Part shown: one piece after another, positions 9,360 through 18,755 of the stretch | Layout: each line of letters starts with the position of its first letter | Numbering within the stretch: the stretch's first letter is position 1 | From: Acinetobacter proteolyticus | GTDB lineage: Bacteria; Pseudomonadota; Gammaproteobacteria; Pseudomonadales; Moraxellaceae | Length of the DNA: 64,000 bases | NCBI RefSeq assembly: GCF_000367945.1 | Contig: NZ_KB849179.1 | Coordinates: forward strand, 1,803,134 to 1,867,133 | Direction of reading: 5' to 3' | Made by a program: the position numbers and the translations under genes | The notes under the pieces: model-generated | What the model was told of the DNA's origin: nothing | Seen by the model: only the letters and a program-made list of their open reading frames with translations | Databases searched by the model: none

Positions 9360-9387
9360 AAAACAAGAGGTCGGAACCTCTTGTTTT
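9360..9387. terminator. Bidirectional terminator between GNAT and adhesin genes
   Basis: AAAACAAGAGGT and ACCTCTTGTTTT are perfectly complementary 12-base arms around a CGGA loop. A-runs and T-runs on both sides let it work for both convergent genes. Confidence 0.85.
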
Positions 9388-9411
9388 ATCTATGCATTCT
9401 AATTTTGAATA

Positions 9412-12400
9412 TTAGTGATTATAACGCAACCATGGGGTACTATTATTTTCATCAATCACCCAAACAGAGGTTGAATTTGGATCTGAAACATCAGTAATGT
9501 CCCAGCCTGCAAAGGTCTGGATTTGTTGCAGTTCAGCCGTGGTTTTTCCATATCCTCCAGCACTTTGGCTTTGTCCAGAGGTCTCTTTATTCCAATAACT
9601 ATTTTTAGCAATAGAGATTCCATTACTATTGCCAATCAGCCCACCTGTAGCGGTTGTCCCACTCACCAAACCCGAAGAAAAACTATTCTCAACACTTGCT
9701 AGATAATTTGAAGTTGTGCCACCTAATAATCCACCAGTCGAATACCCTCCTGTTACATTACCCAGCGCATAAGTATTTACAAGGCTTCCCCCTTGCATGT
9801 TTCCAGCCAAACCTCCAGTATATTGATATCCTGTGACTGCTCCACTGGCATAACTGGAAGCGACCTCGCCCGAAAAATTTAAACCAATCAATCCACCTAC
9901 ATTTTTATTGCCTTCAACTTTTCCTAACGCATAAGTATCACGTATCTCCCCCCCAGTAACCCATTTTTCATTAGAACCCGCTAGACCACCAACATTCTCT
10001 TGTCCTTTTACGTCTCCTATCGCATAACTGTCTTTGATTGTCTGGCTATTTTTTCCAACCAGTCCTCCAACATAATTTATACCGTTTACAAGACCTGTAG
10101 CTGAGCTGGTGGTAATTTCAGTCCCATTAAAACCCACTAGGCCACCTACATAGTTTGTTCCATTCACTTGGCCCTGAGCTGAACTTCCTCTAATAATACT
10201 TTCTGATAAATTATTGCCGACTAGACCACCTGTATACTCGGTTCCAGTGACATGACCCGATGCATAACTATTTTCAATTTCAGTTTTATGCTGCGTGCTA
10301 GGGAAACTATTACTGATTGAACCAACCAACCCCCCCGTCTTGGAAGTACCATTCACAGTTCCAGTCGCATGGCTGTTTTTAACCTTAACCGCACCGTTAA
10401 TAGAAGCAATAAGTCCACCTGTGGAGGCTAGATAAGTACTATCATAAGCATTTACATTACCCGTGGCGTAACTTTGCTCAATGGTTGCAATAGAATCTAT
10501 ATCACGGCTAGGATTATTATAAGAAGCCTCAAGACCAGCAAATCCAATTAATCCACCTACTTGAGCTTTGCCGTCCAGATTGCCTGTTGCATAACTTTGA
10601 TAAATTTTAGTATTTCCCTGTGCATATCTTAATGAGCCAACCAGTCCTCCCAAATGTTCAACATTGCCCCATATATTTCCTGTTGCATAGCTGCGAATAA
10701 TGTCATTATTGACCTGCTCACCAACTAAACCGCCTACTCCATATGAACCGACACTTTGTGAATCAATACTACCGGTAGCATAGCTATCTTTGATCAGACT
10801 GAAACTTTGACCAATTAGACCCCCGATATTGGCCCCATTAACTGAAGGTGCAACATTAGAAACTTTAATGTTTCCAGTCGCATAAGAATTTAAAACTGAT
10901 GCTGCAGTTTGCTGGTTACTGGTATTCCTGTCACCACTCTTACCAATGAGCCCTCCTACTTTTGATAATCCCTCTATAGAATTCGAACTAAAGACATTTT
11001 TAACCACTCCCGATTTTTGGAAACCGATCAGACCTCCGACATTACTGGTGCCCTTGATTGAACCATTGATGGTTCCAATATCTCGGATCATATTGGTTGT
11101 GGCACCAAATAACCCTACCGAATGATAGCTAAAACTTGCAGGTAATTCTGTCGGCAATGTCAGGAGTAACTGATCAGGCCGATTGATATGAAGCCCCGTA
11201 ACAGAATGTCCTAAACCATGAAAATTTCCAGTAAATGGTTGATCGATAACACCTTGAGAAATGCTCATTCCACCAGGCGCATTGGGATCTTTGTTTATCG
11301 TTACTGTTTCAATATAATCACCGATAGGGTTGAACCCCTTACCATTATCCCAGTTTACGGTATCTGAGGCGTCAATATTACTGCCAAGAACATAATTACC
11401 GGTGAGATTATTTTGCATGCCCTGTAAGGTATTACTACTTGTATCTCCTTCCACCCCTAACTCATTAATCACAATATACGATATATCATTGATCACTAAA
11501 TTGGATGACGTACCACTAATATTAATTTTGGCACCATTATTTAAGTTGTAATCTGAACCTGCCCCATAGTTCATGGCAAGTTTGGCTTTATCCCCACTTA
11601 AGTCCAAATCACTATTAAAGTTAATATCTTTGTTTGCGGTTAGTGTCAGTGCAGTATTGGTATTCCAACTGGTTGCGTCATTGATATTAATATTGCCTTG
11701 ACCTTCTGCTGTACCCATCGCATTCAAAGTGACATTGCCTTTATTTAAAGCATCACCCAAAGTGGTACTGCTGACACTACCACCAAAGAAATCGACATCG
11801 ATATTTTTAGCTTTCAGTTCCCAGCCACTGGTGGTCGGCGGTAAGCTGCTGGTACTATTTCGCTGTGTCGTGATATTGGTTCCTGAACTGACATGTACTT
11901 CTGCCGCAGAAGTTTTAATCTGCCCACCATTACCACCATTTGGGGCTGATGCATCTAAGGTACCGCTCACATTCACGGTACCACTGCTTAAATCACTGCC
12001 AAGCTCAATCACACCACGAACATTATTTACCGTTTGCGCTTGGATCACCCCAACACTATTCACCACTGCATTACTTAATTCATCAATGCCTTTTGCGGTA
12101 AGGATCACTTTACCGCCATCGGCTTGAATCATTCCGCCTGAGTTAATCAAGGCCTGTGCCTTACCTTGGTTAATGGTGTAACCCAGCAAACTGCCATTAT
12201 TTAGATTCAGGGTGATATCTCCACCTGCAGCCAATAAGACATTGCCCTGTGGTGCTTTAATGGTACCTGTCTGTTTTACGGTCGGGGCAATTAAAGCAAC
12301 CGTACCACCTGTCGGTACAGTGATTTTGCCGCGGTTCTCAACGGTTTTGTTATTGGTAGGATTGTTAAAATTAAATAGATTGTTATTAAAATCAGCATTA

Positions 12401-12912
12401 CTCAGGTTTAAGGTTGATGCCACCAAACCCGCGGTATTGACCTGTGAGGTACTGCCAAATAGCACCCCATTCGGGTTAATAATAAACACTTGTCCATTGG
12501 CATTTAGCTGACCATTTAAGTTGGATGCACTGGTACCCGTGACGCGGTTTAAGGTAATCGAGCTGCTATTTGGTTGCACGAAATTCACAATTTCATTGCT
12601 ATTAGTCGAAAAGCTGCTCCAGTCAATTGCAGCTTTTGCGGTGGACTGGTTAATCGTGGTGGTGGTACCTGCGGTTGAAATGCTTGCTGTTCCTGAACTC
12701 ACCACCCCACCAGTTGGTCCTGCAAAAACAATACTTGCACTCAGTACATTCACTGCAAACAATGCTGCTAGTTTTGCTTTATGAGCAACTGAGCTTTTAG
12801 ATTTGATTTTTGTTGTTGATTGGGTTGCAACAACGCCACCTTTGGCCTTCTCACTCACGGCTTGCCAGCAAAGATGTGTTGCATTCCAAACAATTCTATA
12901 AATTTTATTCAC
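9412..12912 (-). CDS. Haemagglutinin-type secreted adhesin with GLUG repeats
   Basis: 1166 residues. The N-terminus is an extended type V signal (ESPR: MNKIYRIVWNATHLCWQAVSE) followed by a hydrophobic signal segment (LAALFAVNVLSASIVFA). Residues ~65-330 are the two-partner-secretion haemagglutination domain, with NPNGVLFG and the usual beta-helix repeats. From ~620 to ~1120 there are 16 GLUG units, each a YATG/SATG-like strand plus (V/T)GGL(I/V)G; the seventh has GGLIAS. The protein should be exported through a TpsB outer-membrane partner, and no tpsB gene is in the window. It ends WLRYNH without an obvious anchor. Likely role: surface attachment or biofilm. The repeats may vary by recombination. 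Confidence 0.88.
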   Translation of the reverse strand: MNKIYRIVWNATHLCWQAVSEKAKGGVVATQSTTKIKSKSSVAHKAKLAALFAVNVLSASIVFAGPTGGVVSSGTASISTAGTTTTINQSTAKAAIDWSSFSTNSNEIVNFVQPNSSSITLNRVTGTSASNLNGQLNANGQVFIINPNGVLFGSTSQVNTAGLVASTLNLSNADFNNNLFNFNNPTNNKTVENRGKITVPTGGTVALIAPTVKQTGTIKAPQGNVLLAAGGDITLNLNNGSLLGYTINQGKAQALINSGGMIQADGGKVILTAKGIDELSNAVVNSVGVIQAQTVNNVRGVIELGSDLSSGTVNVSGTLDASAPNGGNGGQIKTSAAEVHVSSGTNITTQRNSTSSLPPTTSGWELKAKNIDVDFFGGSVSSTTLGDALNKGNVTLNAMGTAEGQGNININDATSWNTNTALTLTANKDINFNSDLDLSGDKAKLAMNYGAGSDYNLNNGAKINISGTSSNLVINDISYIVINELGVEGDTSSNTLQGMQNNLTGNYVLGSNIDASDTVNWDNGKGFNPIGDYIETVTINKDPNAPGGMSISQGVIDQPFTGNFHGLGHSVTGLHINRPDQLLLTLPTELPASFSYHSVGLFGATTNMIRDIGTINGSIKGTSNVGGLIGFQKSGVVKNVFSSNSIEGLSKVGGLIGKSGDRNTSNQQTAASVLNSYATGNIKVSNVAPSVNGANIGGLIGQSFSLIKDSYATGSIDSQSVGSYGVGGLVGEQVNNDIIRSYATGNIWGNVEHLGGLVGSLRYAQGNTKIYQSYATGNLDGKAQVGGLIGFAGLEASYNNPSRDIDSIATIEQSYATGNVNAYDSTYLASTGGLIASINGAVKVKNSHATGTVNGTSKTGGLVGSISNSFPSTQHKTEIENSYASGHVTGTEYTGGLVGNNLSESIIRGSSAQGQVNGTNYVGGLVGFNGTEITTSSATGLVNGINYVGGLVGKNSQTIKDSYAIGDVKGQENVGGLAGSNEKWVTGGEIRDTYALGKVEGNKNVGGLIGLNFSGEVASSYASGAVTGYQYTGGLAGNMQGGSLVNTYALGNVTGGYSTGGLLGGTTSNYLASVENSFSSGLVSGTTATGGLIGNSNGISIAKNSYWNKETSGQSQSAGGYGKTTAELQQIQTFAGWDITDVSDPNSTSVWVIDENNSTPWLRYNH

Positions 12913-13108
12913 TTATATTTCCCCTTTGATTTTTAATATTATTTCAACTTTTTGTTGAGCGTTTTTTTTACCATATATTTTATTTTTTTGATTATCTTTT
13001 ATCATTTTTCGGATAAAGCGCATGCAAAAGATCGTCGCATTTTGATCTCCTTTTTACGCAATTTTATAGATTGAGTGATGACTAAATTCGTAACTGCATC
13101 ACTGAACT

Positions 13109-14140
13109 TTAAGTCTTTAAAGCACGTGCCTCAGCAATATTATGCTGCTCCACCAAAGTCCGAATGGTATATTCATGATTGGTTTTTTGGTCACAGGCAA
13201 ACTCACATTTCTGATCCAACGGCAAAGCACTACCGCCTAATAATGGACATCCTGCAAACAGTTCAGCCACCCAGTCGACAAAGACTCTAACTTTGTGGGA
13301 TAGATGCCGACTTTGCAAATACACCACCGAAATTGGCATCGGTGCAGGCGTCCATTGTGGTAACACTTCCTTTAAAGTTCCCGCCTCAAAATGGTTGGTC
13401 AACATATAGCGGGGACCTTGAATCAGGCCAAAGCCTTGCAGCGCCAAATCGATATAGGCATCACCATCATTGACAGACACCTGCCCATTAACACTGACAC
13501 TTTGGATTAAGTCATCAACCACAAAATCCCAGTCAAAATTACGTCCTGTACGACTGGAGAAAAAATGAATGGCTTGATGATTTTTTTGTAAATCTTCCAG
13601 TGTCTTCGGTTCACCATATTTTTCTAAATAGCATGCCGATGCTGCTGTTGCACACTGAAACGTCCCAATACGGCGGGCAATCAAACTCGAGTCTTGTAGC
13701 TCTCCCACTCGAATCGCACAATCCACCGCCTCGCCAACCAAGTCCACTGGCCGATCATTCATACCGATCACCAAATCAATATCGGGATAGCGATGATGAA
13801 ATTCTCTCAATCGTGGAATTAAAATCAAACGACCAATCGAGACAGGCACATCAATCCGTAAACGTCCTCGCGGCCCTCGTTCCTCGTCATGGAACGACGC
13901 CTCAATATCTTCAACATCCGCCAAAATTCGCAGGCTGCGGTCATAATACACTGCACCATCAGGTGTTAGGCTCAGTTTACGCGTGGTGCGATTGAGTAGG
14001 CGAACCTGTAAATGTTTTTCTAAACCCTGAATGGTCGTGGTCACCGAAGCGCGCGGTAGCCCAAGACTATCTGCAGCCAGACTAAAGCTGTTGGTTTCAA
14101 CCACTTTATTAAAGACTCTCATTGCATGAAATAGATCCAC
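13109..14140 (-). CDS. adeL: LysR-type regulator AdeL of the adeFGH pump
   Basis: 343 residues from the GTG at 14140, which has GGGAG seven bases upstream and gives the N-terminus MDLFHAMRVFNKVVETNSFS. A further upstream GTG at 14176 would add 12 residues. The winged helix spans ~1-60 (SLAADSLGLPRASVTTTIQ) and the periplasmic-binding-like effector domain follows. The extended C-terminus ends in a Cys-containing tail (CEFACDQ). Divergent position next to an AdeFGH-like operon matches the known AdeL arrangement in Acinetobacter baumannii, where AdeL mutations cause pump overexpression. Specific assignment rests on synteny and sequence recall. Confidence 0.87.
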   Translation of the reverse strand: MDLFHAMRVFNKVVETNSFSLAADSLGLPRASVTTTIQGLEKHLQVRLLNRTTRKLSLTPDGAVYYDRSLRILADVEDIEASFHDEERGPRGRLRIDVPVSIGRLILIPRLREFHHRYPDIDLVIGMNDRPVDLVGEAVDCAIRVGELQDSSLIARRIGTFQCATAASACYLEKYGEPKTLEDLQKNHQAIHFFSSRTGRNFDWDFVVDDLIQSVSVNGQVSVNDGDAYIDLALQGFGLIQGPRYMLTNHFEAGTLKEVLPQWTPAPMPISVVYLQSRHLSHKVRVFVDWVAELFAGCPLLGGSALPLDQKCEFACDQKTNHEYTIRTLVEQHNIAEARALKT

Positions 14141-14195
14141 AGGCCCACTCCCATTGTTGCATTTTTCCAGTTTCACACAACAATTATTATAAAAA

Positions 14196-14233
14196 TACGA
14201 ATAGTGTTATCAAATTTAGTATATTTATTCGTA
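14196..14233. promoter_or_regulatory. Candidate AdeL operator, inverted repeat
   Basis: TACGAATA (14196-14203) and TATTCGTA (14226-14233) form a perfect 8-bp inverted repeat with a 22-bp gap, centred in the adeL-adeF intergenic region. A TTGACA at 14235-14240 immediately follows but lacks a good -10 at 17 bp, as expected for an activator-dependent promoter. LysR proteins bind such long dyads as tetramers; assignment to AdeL is inference. Confidence 0.5.
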
Positions 14234-14336
14234 ATTGACAAACTTTTATGCTCCTTTCATTCCATAAACCTGTTTCTCCCATACAGACCACAACAAAAAG
14301 TCTGAAAACAGGGATTCAAATAACCAGGAGCATCCC

Positions 14337-15560
14337 ATGTCAATTTCTCGCAAACAGCTGACGCTGTCTGCCGTCATTGTTGCTATTTTTGCAACGGGTG
14401 GCAGCTTTATTCTCTTCCAAGAAAAAGCAGATGCCAAAGCCACTCCAACAGCCAGCTCACCTCCTGCTGCGACCGTGGATGTGGCCAGTGTGGTCAGTCA
14501 GACCATTACCGACTGGCAAGAATATTCGGGACGTCTGGAAGCCATCGATCAAGTCGATGTCCGCCCTCAGGTCTCAGGCAAACTGATTGCCGTGCATTTT
14601 AAAGATGGCAGCTTGGTTAACAAAGGCGACCTGCTGTTTACCATTGACCCTCGCCCATTTGAAGCAGAGCTGAATCGAGCCAAAGCGCAACTGGCTTCGG
14701 CTGAAGCGCAAGTGACATACTCTTCAGCTAACTTAGGCCGCAACCAGCGTTTAATCCAAAGTAACGCGATTGCCCATCAAGAGCTTGATCAAGCGGAAAA
14801 TGAAGCCCGCTCAGCCAATGCCAACTTGCAAGCAGCCAAAGCCGCAGTGGAAACTGCCCGTTTAAATCTGGAATATACCCGTATTACTGCCCCTGTCAGT
14901 GGGCGTATTTCCCGTGCCGAAGTCACGGTAGGTAACGTGGTTTCAGCAGGCAATGGTGCCCAAGTTCTCACCAGTTTGGTTTCTGTGTCGCGTCTGTATG
15001 CTTCTTTCGATGTCGATGAACAGACTTATCTAAAATACATCAGCAATCAACGCAATTCGGCTCAAGTTCCTGTCTATTTAGGTCTCGCCAATGAGTCTGG
15101 TTTTAGCCGTGAAGGTTTTATCAGTTCCATCGACAATAATTTAAATACCACATCAGGCACCATTCGGGTTCGTGCCACTTTCGATAATCCCAAAGGGGTG
15201 ATGCTCCCTGGACTGTATGCCCGCATTCGTCTGGGCGGAGGACAACCCCGCGCAGCGATTCTGATTAGCCCGACTGCGATTGGTGTCGATCAGGACAAAC
15301 GTTTTGTGGTGGTGGTCGATGCGAAAAATCAAACTGCATACCGTGAAGTAAAACTCGGCGCACAACAAGATGGTCTGCAAATCATCAATAGCGGTCTGCA
15401 AGTTGGCGACCGTATCGTGGTGAATGGTTTACAACGTATTCGTCCGGGCGATCCTGTGAGTCCACATCTGGTCGCTATGCCGAATCCTCAAATCATCGCC
15501 GATAACACAGCACAACAACCTCAGCCTACAGAAAAAACCCCAACTTCGGCAAAAGGTTAA
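14337..15560 (+). CDS. adeF: RND efflux periplasmic adaptor AdeF
   Basis: 407 residues, membrane-fusion protein of a tripartite pump. The N-terminal hydrophobic segment (LSAVIVAIFATGGSFILF) anchors or exports it. The barrel-sandwich/lipoyl halves are near RLEAIDQVDVRPQVSGKL and NLEYTRITAPVSGRISRAEV, and the alpha-hairpin between them is rich in Ala/Gln (LNRAKAQLASAEAQV). Beta-barrel and membrane-proximal domains follow. It bridges AdeG and AdeH. Start: ATG after AGGAGCATCCC. adeG starts 5 nt after its stop. Length and divergent adeL match AdeFGH rather than AdeABC or AdeIJK. Confidence 0.9.
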   Translation: MSISRKQLTLSAVIVAIFATGGSFILFQEKADAKATPTASSPPAATVDVASVVSQTITDWQEYSGRLEAIDQVDVRPQVSGKLIAVHFKDGSLVNKGDLLFTIDPRPFEAELNRAKAQLASAEAQVTYSSANLGRNQRLIQSNAIAHQELDQAENEARSANANLQAAKAAVETARLNLEYTRITAPVSGRISRAEVTVGNVVSAGNGAQVLTSLVSVSRLYASFDVDEQTYLKYISNQRNSAQVPVYLGLANESGFSREGFISSIDNNLNTTSGTIRVRATFDNPKGVMLPGLYARIRLGGGQPRAAILISPTAIGVDQDKRFVVVVDAKNQTAYREVKLGAQQDGLQIINSGLQVGDRIVVNGLQRIRPGDPVSPHLVAMPNPQIIADNTAQQPQPTEKTPTSAKG

Positions 15561-15565
15561 TCCGC

Positions 15566-18500
15566 ATGAATATTTCTAAATTTTTTATTGATCGTCCGAT
15601 CTTTGCTGGGGTGCTGTCCGTCCTGATTTTACTGGCGGGTCTACTCTCCCTTTTCCAACTGCCGATTTCTGAATATCCAGAAGTGGTGCCACCCTCTGTG
15701 GTGGTGCGTGCCCAATATCCGGGTGCCAACCCTAAAGTGATTGCTGAAACGGTTGCTTCTCCGTTGGAAGAATCCATCAACGGTGTTGAGAACATGCTGT
15801 ATATGCAGTCTCAGGCCAACAGCGATGGCAACCTGACCATTACCGTCAATTTCAAGCTTGGAATTGATCCCGATAAAGCCCAGCAACTGGTCCAGAATCG
15901 GGTTTCTCAAGCCCTGCCGCGTTTGCCAGAAGATGTACAACGTCTCGGTGTGACCACGCTAAAAAGCTCACCGACCTTGACGATGGTGGTGCATCTGACC
16001 TCACCCGATAATCGCTATGACATGACCTACTTGCGTAACTATGCCGTACTCAATGTCAAAGACCGTTTAGCACGCCTACAAGGTGTGGGTGAAGTCGGTC
16101 TATTTGGTTCAGGCGATTACGCCATGCGCGTATGGTTAGATCCACAAAAGGTGGCTCAACGCAATCTCACTGCGACCGAAATCGTCAATGCCATTCGTGA
16201 ACAGAATATTCAAGTTGCCGCAGGAACGATTGGTGCTGCACCCAATAATTCTCCTTTACAACTCTCGGTGAATGCACAAGGGCGTTTAAGTACCGAACAG
16301 GAATTTGCCGATATTATTTTAAAAACGGCAGCAGATGGTGCCGTGACGCGACTCGGTGATGTGGCCCGCGTTGAACTGGCCGCTTCACAATATGGCTTGC
16401 GTTCATTACTGGACAATAAACAGGCCGTGGCGATTCCAATTTTCCAAGCACCGGGTGCCAACGCCTTACAGGTCTCTGACCAAGTACGTAGCACCATGGC
16501 TGAACTGTCCAAAGATTTTCCAGCCTCAATTAAATACGACATTGTTTACGACCCAACCCAATTCGTGCGTTCAAGTATCAAAGCGGTGATTCATACCCTG
16601 CTTGAAGCGATTGCACTGGTGGTTGTGGTGGTGATTCTGTTCTTACAAACATGGCGCGCTTCAATTATTCCGTTACTGTCAGTACCTGTTTCCATCATTG
16701 GTACCTTCGCCTTAATGCTGGCTTTCGGTTATTCCATCAATGCCCTGTCACTGTTCGGGATGGTGCTCGCCATCGGGATCGTGGTCGATGATGCCATCGT
16801 GGTGGTGGAGAATGTCGAGCGGAATATTGAAGCAGGACTCAGTCCAAGAGATGCCACCTACCGCGCCATGCGCGAAGTCAGTGGGCCAATTATTGCCATC
16901 GCATTAACCTTGGTTGCTGTGTTCGTCCCGTTGGCCTTTATGACAGGATTAACGGGGCAATTCTATAAACAATTTGCCATGACCATTGCCATCTCCACCG
17001 TGATTTCGGCCTTCAACTCACTCACCCTGTCTCCAGCTTTGGCCGCCATGTTACTCAAAGGTCATGATGCCAAACCTGACTTCCTGACCCGCGTGATGAA
17101 CCGTGTCTTCGGACGCTTCTTTGCCCTGTTTAACCGCGTATTCTCACGCGCATCGGATCAATATGGTCGTGGCGTCAGTCGGGTGATTTCGCATAAAACC
17201 TCAGCGATGGGTGTCTATGCAGTACTACTCGGTCTGACCATTGGGATTTCTTATATCGTTCCGGGTGGCTTTGTCCCTGCACAAGATAAGCAATACCTGA
17301 TCAGCTTTGCCCAATTACCGAATGGTGCCTCACTGGATCGAACCGAAACCGTGATTCGTAAAATGAGTGATGCGGCACTGAAACAACCCGGTGTAGAAAG
17401 TGCGGTGGCCTTCCCTGGCTTATCCATTAATGGCTTTACCAACAGCTCTAGCGCAGGGATTGTCTTTGTCACCTTAAAACCATTTGCGGAACGTAAAGCA
17501 GCCGATCTTTCTGCCAATGCCATTGCAGGTGCTTTAAATCAGAAATACGCCGCGATTCAAGATGCTTATATTGCAGTATTCCCACCACCACCGGTGATGG
17601 GTCTCGGCACAATGGGCGGCTTTAAACTCCAGCTGGAAGATCGTGGTGCTTTGGGTTATGCCGAGTTAAACAACGCAGCGCAATCCTTTATGAAGGCAGC
17701 ACAATCTGCACCTGAATTGGGGCCAATGTTCTCCAGTTATCAAATCAATGTACCGCAATTGAATGTTGATCTGGATCGGGTTAAAGCCAAGCAACAAGGC
17801 GTTGCCGTGACCGATGTATTTAATACCATGCAGATTTACCTCGGTTCGCAATACGTGAATGACTTTAACCGTTTTGGTCGTGTCTATCAGGTACGTGCCC
17901 AAGCCGATGCGCCGTTCCGTGCCAATCCTGAAGATATTTTACAGCTTAAAACCCGTAACAATGCAGGGCAAATGGTGCCGCTGTCTTCTCTGGTCAATGT
18001 CACTCAAACCTATGGCCCAGAAATGGTGGTGCGCTATAACGGCTATACCGCTGCCGATATTAATGGTGGTCCTGCACCGGGTTATTCATCCAGCCAAGCC
18101 GAAGCTGCGGTTGAGCGTATTGCCGCTGAAACCTTGCCACGTGGGGTAAAATTTGAATGGACCGATCTGACCTATCAAAAGATCTTGGCAGGTAATGCCG
18201 GATTGTGGGTGTTCCCGATCAGTGTGCTGTTGGTGTTCTTGGTCTTGGCGGCGCAATATGAAAGCCTGACCTTGCCATTAGCCGTGATTCTGATTGTGCC
18301 AATGGGTATCTTGGCGGCACTGACCGGGGTTTGGCTCACAGGCGGTGATAACAACATCTTTACCCAAATCGGCTTGATGGTACTGGTCGGGCTGGCCTGT
18401 AAGAATGCCATCTTGATCGTCGAATTTGCTCGAGAACTGGAAATGCAAGGCGCGACCGCATTCAATGCTGCGGTTGAAGCCAGCCGTTTACGTTTGCGTC

Positions 18501-18745
18501 CGATCTTGATGACTTCAATCGCCTTCATTATGGGTGTGGTTCCACTGGTCACATCTACAGGTGCTGGTGCTGAAATGCGCCATGCCATGGGCGTTGCGGT
18601 GTTCTTTGGTATGATCGGAGTGACCGTCTTTGGTTTGTTCCTGACCCCTGCCTTCTATGTATTGATTCGTACCCTGAACAGCAAACATAAACTGCATTCG
18701 GCAGCTGTGCATGAAGCACCACTGCACAGTTCACACGATCATTAA
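15566..18745 (+). CDS. adeG: RND multidrug efflux permease AdeG
   Basis: 1059 residues, the length known for AdeG. It is a HAE1-type inner-membrane proton/drug antiporter: TM1 at FFIDRPIFAGVLSVLILLAG, then a large periplasmic porter loop, TM2-6 around 340-490 with the proton-relay aspartates in GIVVDDAIVVVENV (TM4), a second porter loop, and TM8-12 ending near 1040. The His-rich tail (HKLHSAAVHEAPLHSSHDH) is notable. With AdeF and AdeH it should export chloramphenicol, fluoroquinolones, trimethoprim and related drugs when derepressed, as known for A. baumannii. Confidence 0.92.
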   Translation: MNISKFFIDRPIFAGVLSVLILLAGLLSLFQLPISEYPEVVPPSVVVRAQYPGANPKVIAETVASPLEESINGVENMLYMQSQANSDGNLTITVNFKLGIDPDKAQQLVQNRVSQALPRLPEDVQRLGVTTLKSSPTLTMVVHLTSPDNRYDMTYLRNYAVLNVKDRLARLQGVGEVGLFGSGDYAMRVWLDPQKVAQRNLTATEIVNAIREQNIQVAAGTIGAAPNNSPLQLSVNAQGRLSTEQEFADIILKTAADGAVTRLGDVARVELAASQYGLRSLLDNKQAVAIPIFQAPGANALQVSDQVRSTMAELSKDFPASIKYDIVYDPTQFVRSSIKAVIHTLLEAIALVVVVVILFLQTWRASIIPLLSVPVSIIGTFALMLAFGYSINALSLFGMVLAIGIVVDDAIVVVENVERNIEAGLSPRDATYRAMREVSGPIIAIALTLVAVFVPLAFMTGLTGQFYKQFAMTIAISTVISAFNSLTLSPALAAMLLKGHDAKPDFLTRVMNRVFGRFFALFNRVFSRASDQYGRGVSRVISHKTSAMGVYAVLLGLTIGISYIVPGGFVPAQDKQYLISFAQLPNGASLDRTETVIRKMSDAALKQPGVESAVAFPGLSINGFTNSSSAGIVFVTLKPFAERKAADLSANAIAGALNQKYAAIQDAYIAVFPPPPVMGLGTMGGFKLQLEDRGALGYAELNNAAQSFMKAAQSAPELGPMFSSYQINVPQLNVDLDRVKAKQQGVAVTDVFNTMQIYLGSQYVNDFNRFGRVYQVRAQADAPFRANPEDILQLKTRNNAGQMVPLSSLVNVTQTYGPEMVVRYNGYTAADINGGPAPGYSSSQAEAAVERIAAETLPRGVKFEWTDLTYQKILAGNAGLWVFPISVLLVFLVLAAQYESLTLPLAVILIVPMGILAALTGVWLTGGDNNIFTQIGLMVLVGLACKNAILIVEFARELEMQGATAFNAAVEASRLRLRPILMTSIAFIMGVVPLVTSTGAGAEMRHAMGVAVFFGMIGVTVFGLFLTPAFYVLIRTLNSKHKLHSAAVHEAPLHSSHDH

Positions 18746-18755
18746 GGAGCAGAAT

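Noticed and set aside
11729..12784. Plus-strand open frames opposite the adhesin gene
   Set aside because: Shadow frames created by the repetitive Thr/Gly/Asn codons of the minus-strand gene; no ribosome sites or recognisable domains.
9412..12912. Regularly spaced repeats resembling a CRISPR-like or satellite array
   Set aside because: They are in-frame coding repeats (GLUG units) of one long protein with variable bases, not identical short repeats.
13600..13995. Plus-strand open frame within adeL
   Set aside because: Antisense shadow of a clearly conserved LysR gene.
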